This document shows positions 62,329 to 64,000 of a DNA stretch of 64,000 bases, piece after piece. The notes under the pieces were generated by a model. It did not search any database and was not told where the DNA came from. It was given only the letters and a program-made list of their open reading frames with translations. Numbering within the stretch: position 1 is the stretch's first letter; each line of letters begins with the position of its first letter. Made by a program: the position numbers and the translations under genes. The stretch spans positions 454,501 to 518,500 of the forward strand of contig NZ_CP049742.1 in NCBI RefSeq assembly GCF_015482585.1. The letters are read 5' to 3'. This DNA is from Mangrovibacillus cuniculi. Lineage in GTDB: Bacteria; Bacillota; Bacilli; Bacillales; R1DC41.

Positions 62329-62793
62329 ATGAGAACTATCCTGATTATGTTACTTTTATTTTGCTACCAACACGTAGCAAGTGCTGAGGAGTTGAATACG
62401 ATGATCGGCTATGTTATTGATGTGGAAGATACGCGAGCATTAGTAGTGGAAAGAAGAGAAAGTTCTGAAGGAGTAGTTTTTGGTCAGCCTGTATGGTTTA
62501 ATCTTGGTCAAAAAGCTCATATTGGAGACCTTTTAAAAGTGACGTACACCAATCTGCTAAAGTCTTATCCTGCTCAAGGTGCTGCAGAAACCGTTCAAGT
62601 GTTGACGCCTACGTATGTGAATGGATCGAGAAATTCAGAAGGTGACATTATCCAAAAAGCGCTGATAAAAGATGAAGTGAAGCAGTTGAATAAGCCAGTT
62701 ATTGTTTCCATGGTGTTTTCACAAGGGCAGTGGACTACGGTTTGGAAGCCTCTTTTAGATGAGAAAGAAGTAACGGTAGTAATAGCTGACTGA
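62329..62793 (+). CDS. secreted DUF3221 protein
   Basis: A 154-residue secreted protein. The signal peptide (about residues 1-19, ending VASA) is followed by a DUF3221 domain: GYVIDVEDTRALVVERRES and VWFNLGQKAHIGDLLKVTY. Members are small Bacillus proteins with an OB-like fold of unknown function. AGAGGTG precedes the ATG. The terminator begins about 14 bases after the stop. Confidence 0.83.
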   Translation: MRTILIMLLLFCYQHVASAEELNTMIGYVIDVEDTRALVVERRESSEGVVFGQPVWFNLGQKAHIGDLLKVTYTNLLKSYPAQGAAETVQVLTPTYVNGSRNSEGDIIQKALIKDEVKQLNKPVIVSMVFSQGQWTTVWKPLLDEKEVTVVIAD

Positions 62794-62805
62794 AGCTAAT
62801 GCTAG

Positions 62806-62838
62806 AAAAGGACTCGCAGATAATGCGAGTCTTTTGTG
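62806..62838. terminator. bidirectional intrinsic terminator
   Basis: AAAGGACTCGCA (62807-62818) pairs with TGCGAGTCTTTT (62824-62835) with one mismatch. It serves the DUF3221 gene and the convergent maa gene. Confidence 0.85.
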
Positions 62839-63396
62839 TTATTTTTCTATTTCTTTTAACACCATAGCTGGATTCCCACCAACAACGGTATAACTTGGAA
62901 CATCCTTTGTGACAACAGCACCAGAGGCAATTACTGCTCCATCACCAATCGTTACGCCTGGATTGATAATTGCTCCGCCACCAATCCACACATCTTTTCC
63001 AATTGTTACAGGCTTTCCAAACTCTTTACCCGATTTTCTTTCAATTGCATCAAGTGGATGAGTTGCAGTATAAATATGTACACCAGGAGCAAGCATACAG
63101 TTATCCCCAATTTTAATTGGGCACACGTCTAGCATGATACAGTCAAAATTGGCAAAGAAATGATCCCCAACATGAATGTTGTACCCGTAATCACAGCGGA
63201 AAGTAGGCTCTATGAAAGCTCCTTTTCCTGTAGACCCAAACAACTCTTTTATCACTTCCATGCGTTCTTTTGCTTGAACTACACCCATGGCATTAAAGCG
63301 TTCCGTTAGTTGTCGTGCACGAATTCGGCCATCCAGTAATTCCTTATCTTGTGGATCATACATCTCTCCACGGATCATCTTCTCTTTTTCGGTCAT
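62839..63396 (-). CDS. maa: maltose O-acetyltransferase (LbH acetyltransferase)
   Basis: A 185-residue left-handed beta-helix acetyltransferase. The N-terminal mac domain starts [18 protein letters not shown], and hexapeptide repeats run from about residue 70 ([31 protein letters not shown]). The catalytic His is in TATHPLD (about residue 115). It transfers acetyl from acetyl-CoA to maltose and other sugars in the cytoplasm. Length and residues match B. subtilis Maa. Confidence 0.94.
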   Translation of the reverse strand: MTEKEKMIRGEMYDPQDKELLDGRIRARQLTERFNAMGVVQAKERMEVIKELFGSTGKGAFIEPTFRCDYGYNIHVGDHFFANFDCIMLDVCPIKIGDNCMLAPGVHIYTATHPLDAIERKSGKEFGKPVTIGKDVWIGGGAIINPGVTIGDGAVIASGAVVTKDVPSYTVVGGNPAMVLKEIEK

Positions 63397-63455
63397 CGTT
63401 CTTCTATCCTTTCCTACTAAAAAGCTTCAATACCCACTGGCATTGAAGCTAAGCA

Positions 63456-63983
63456 TTAATAATATGGTGAAATCATTAGATAAACAATTACTCCAGTTAA
63501 ACTTACATACAACCAAATTGGCATTGTCCAACGAGCAATTTTCTTATGCTTATCAACTTTCATTGTAATTCCTCTGGCAAATGTTAGCAATGCTAAAGGT
63601 ACGATAGCGGCTGCCAAAACAATGTGTGTGATTAAGATGAAATAATAAACGTATGCGATTAAGCCTTCTCCACCAAAAGAGGTAGAATCAGAGGTAGAGT
63701 GATACGTTAAATAGGAAACTAAGAACACAGCAGTCGTAGTAAATGCTGCATAAATAAATCGCTTGTGCCAAGTGACATTTCCTTTAATGATTAAAAATAA
63801 TGCTCCTAACAAGAAGACAAAAGTGAATGAGTTCATGATGGCATTTAACAATGGTAAGAATGATAAATCCATCTCTGTTACAGCTAATTTTGGTGAGAAA
63901 ATCAATATAACAACAATGGCATTTATTGCAATTGATAAAGCTACTACCCATGGTACATAATTAAACTCTTTTTTCATTGACAT
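63456..63983 (-). CDS. ctaM: DUF420 membrane protein (YozB/CtaM-like)
   Basis: A 175-residue membrane protein of the DUF420 family with five hydrophobic helices and conserved histidines (WHKRFIYAA, YHSTSD, ITHIVLAAA). In S. aureus CtaM is needed for function of haem A-containing quinol oxidase, and B. subtilis has the homologue YozB. So a role in terminal oxidase maturation is likely. AGGAGGG precedes the ATG. It lies at the window edge. Confidence 0.85.
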   Translation of the reverse strand: MSMKKEFNYVPWVVALSIAINAIVVILIFSPKLAVTEMDLSFLPLLNAIMNSFTFVFLLGALFLIIKGNVTWHKRFIYAAFTTTAVFLVSYLTYHSTSDSTSFGGEGLIAYVYYFILITHIVLAAAIVPLALLTFARGITMKVDKHKKIARWTMPIWLYVSLTGVIVYLMISPYY

Positions 63984-64000
63984 TATTTACCCTCCTTACA

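Overview
The window looks like chromosomal DNA from a low-GC, endospore-former-type member of the Bacillaceae. The evidence is strong AGGAGG-type ribosome binding sites, frequent TTG and GTG starts, a T-box leader in front of argS, and likely CcpA, PerR, MhqR, ArsR and CsoR/CstR-type operators. The gene families (ScoAB, YxjC-like permease, thioredoxin-type ArsC, Maa, YozB/CtaM, YplQ, DUF3888, DUF3221, DUF4362) also fit. Species cannot be named from the sequence. I see no rRNA, tRNA, CRISPR array, prophage or intact transposase.

Layout. 1-9.8 kb: small hypothetical and membrane proteins, a zincin-type metalloprotease, a Cof-type HAD phosphatase, a HIT protein overlapping a PP2C-like phosphatase, a GrpB-like protein and a histidine phosphatase. 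10-21.3 kb: GNAT acetyltransferases, a pentapeptide-repeat protein, an HD phosphohydrolase, an SRPBCC-DoxX fusion followed by a DUF4166 protein, a quinone oxidoreductase, a TPR-alpha/beta hydrolase, a kinase-like APH protein, a methyltransferase-cupin pair and T-box-controlled argS. 21.6-32 kb: two rhodaneses behind CsoR/CstR-like operators, lipoproteins, an AraC-type regulator, GNATs and Nudix hydrolases. 32-42.6 kb: MhqR-type-controlled mhqP, an LRR protein, many small membrane proteins and a peptidase E. 42.9-49.8 kb: two arsenic loci, one arsR-arsP-cysteine-pair miniprotein and one arsR-arsB-arsC-tyrosine phosphatase. 50-64 kb: katG with a PerR-like box, scoA-scoB with two paralogous GntP-type permeases, a CdsA-like plus ATP-grasp pair, a PAQR/hemolysin III protein, an AI-2E family protein, maa and a YozB/CtaM protein.

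The most unusual content is non-coding. Eight purine-rich tandem arrays (unit lengths 20-21, 41, 42, 52 and 53 bp) occupy about 2.9 kb. All have the purine-rich side on the same strand, whatever the direction of their neighbours. Most lie between convergent genes. Most units carry a hairpin-like dyad, and together they contain 24 copies of AGCGG (the B. subtilis Chi sequence) on the plus strand and none that I found on the minus strand. One solitary unit lies at 42.7 kb. Separately, a GC-rich repeat of about 300 bp occurs twice (39.84 and 57.32 kb) at very high identity.

At least five genes are broken by single-base frame changes at or next to homopolymers, and two short frames have internal stop codons. 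This may be sequencing error or real decay, so those genes are listed as disrupted.
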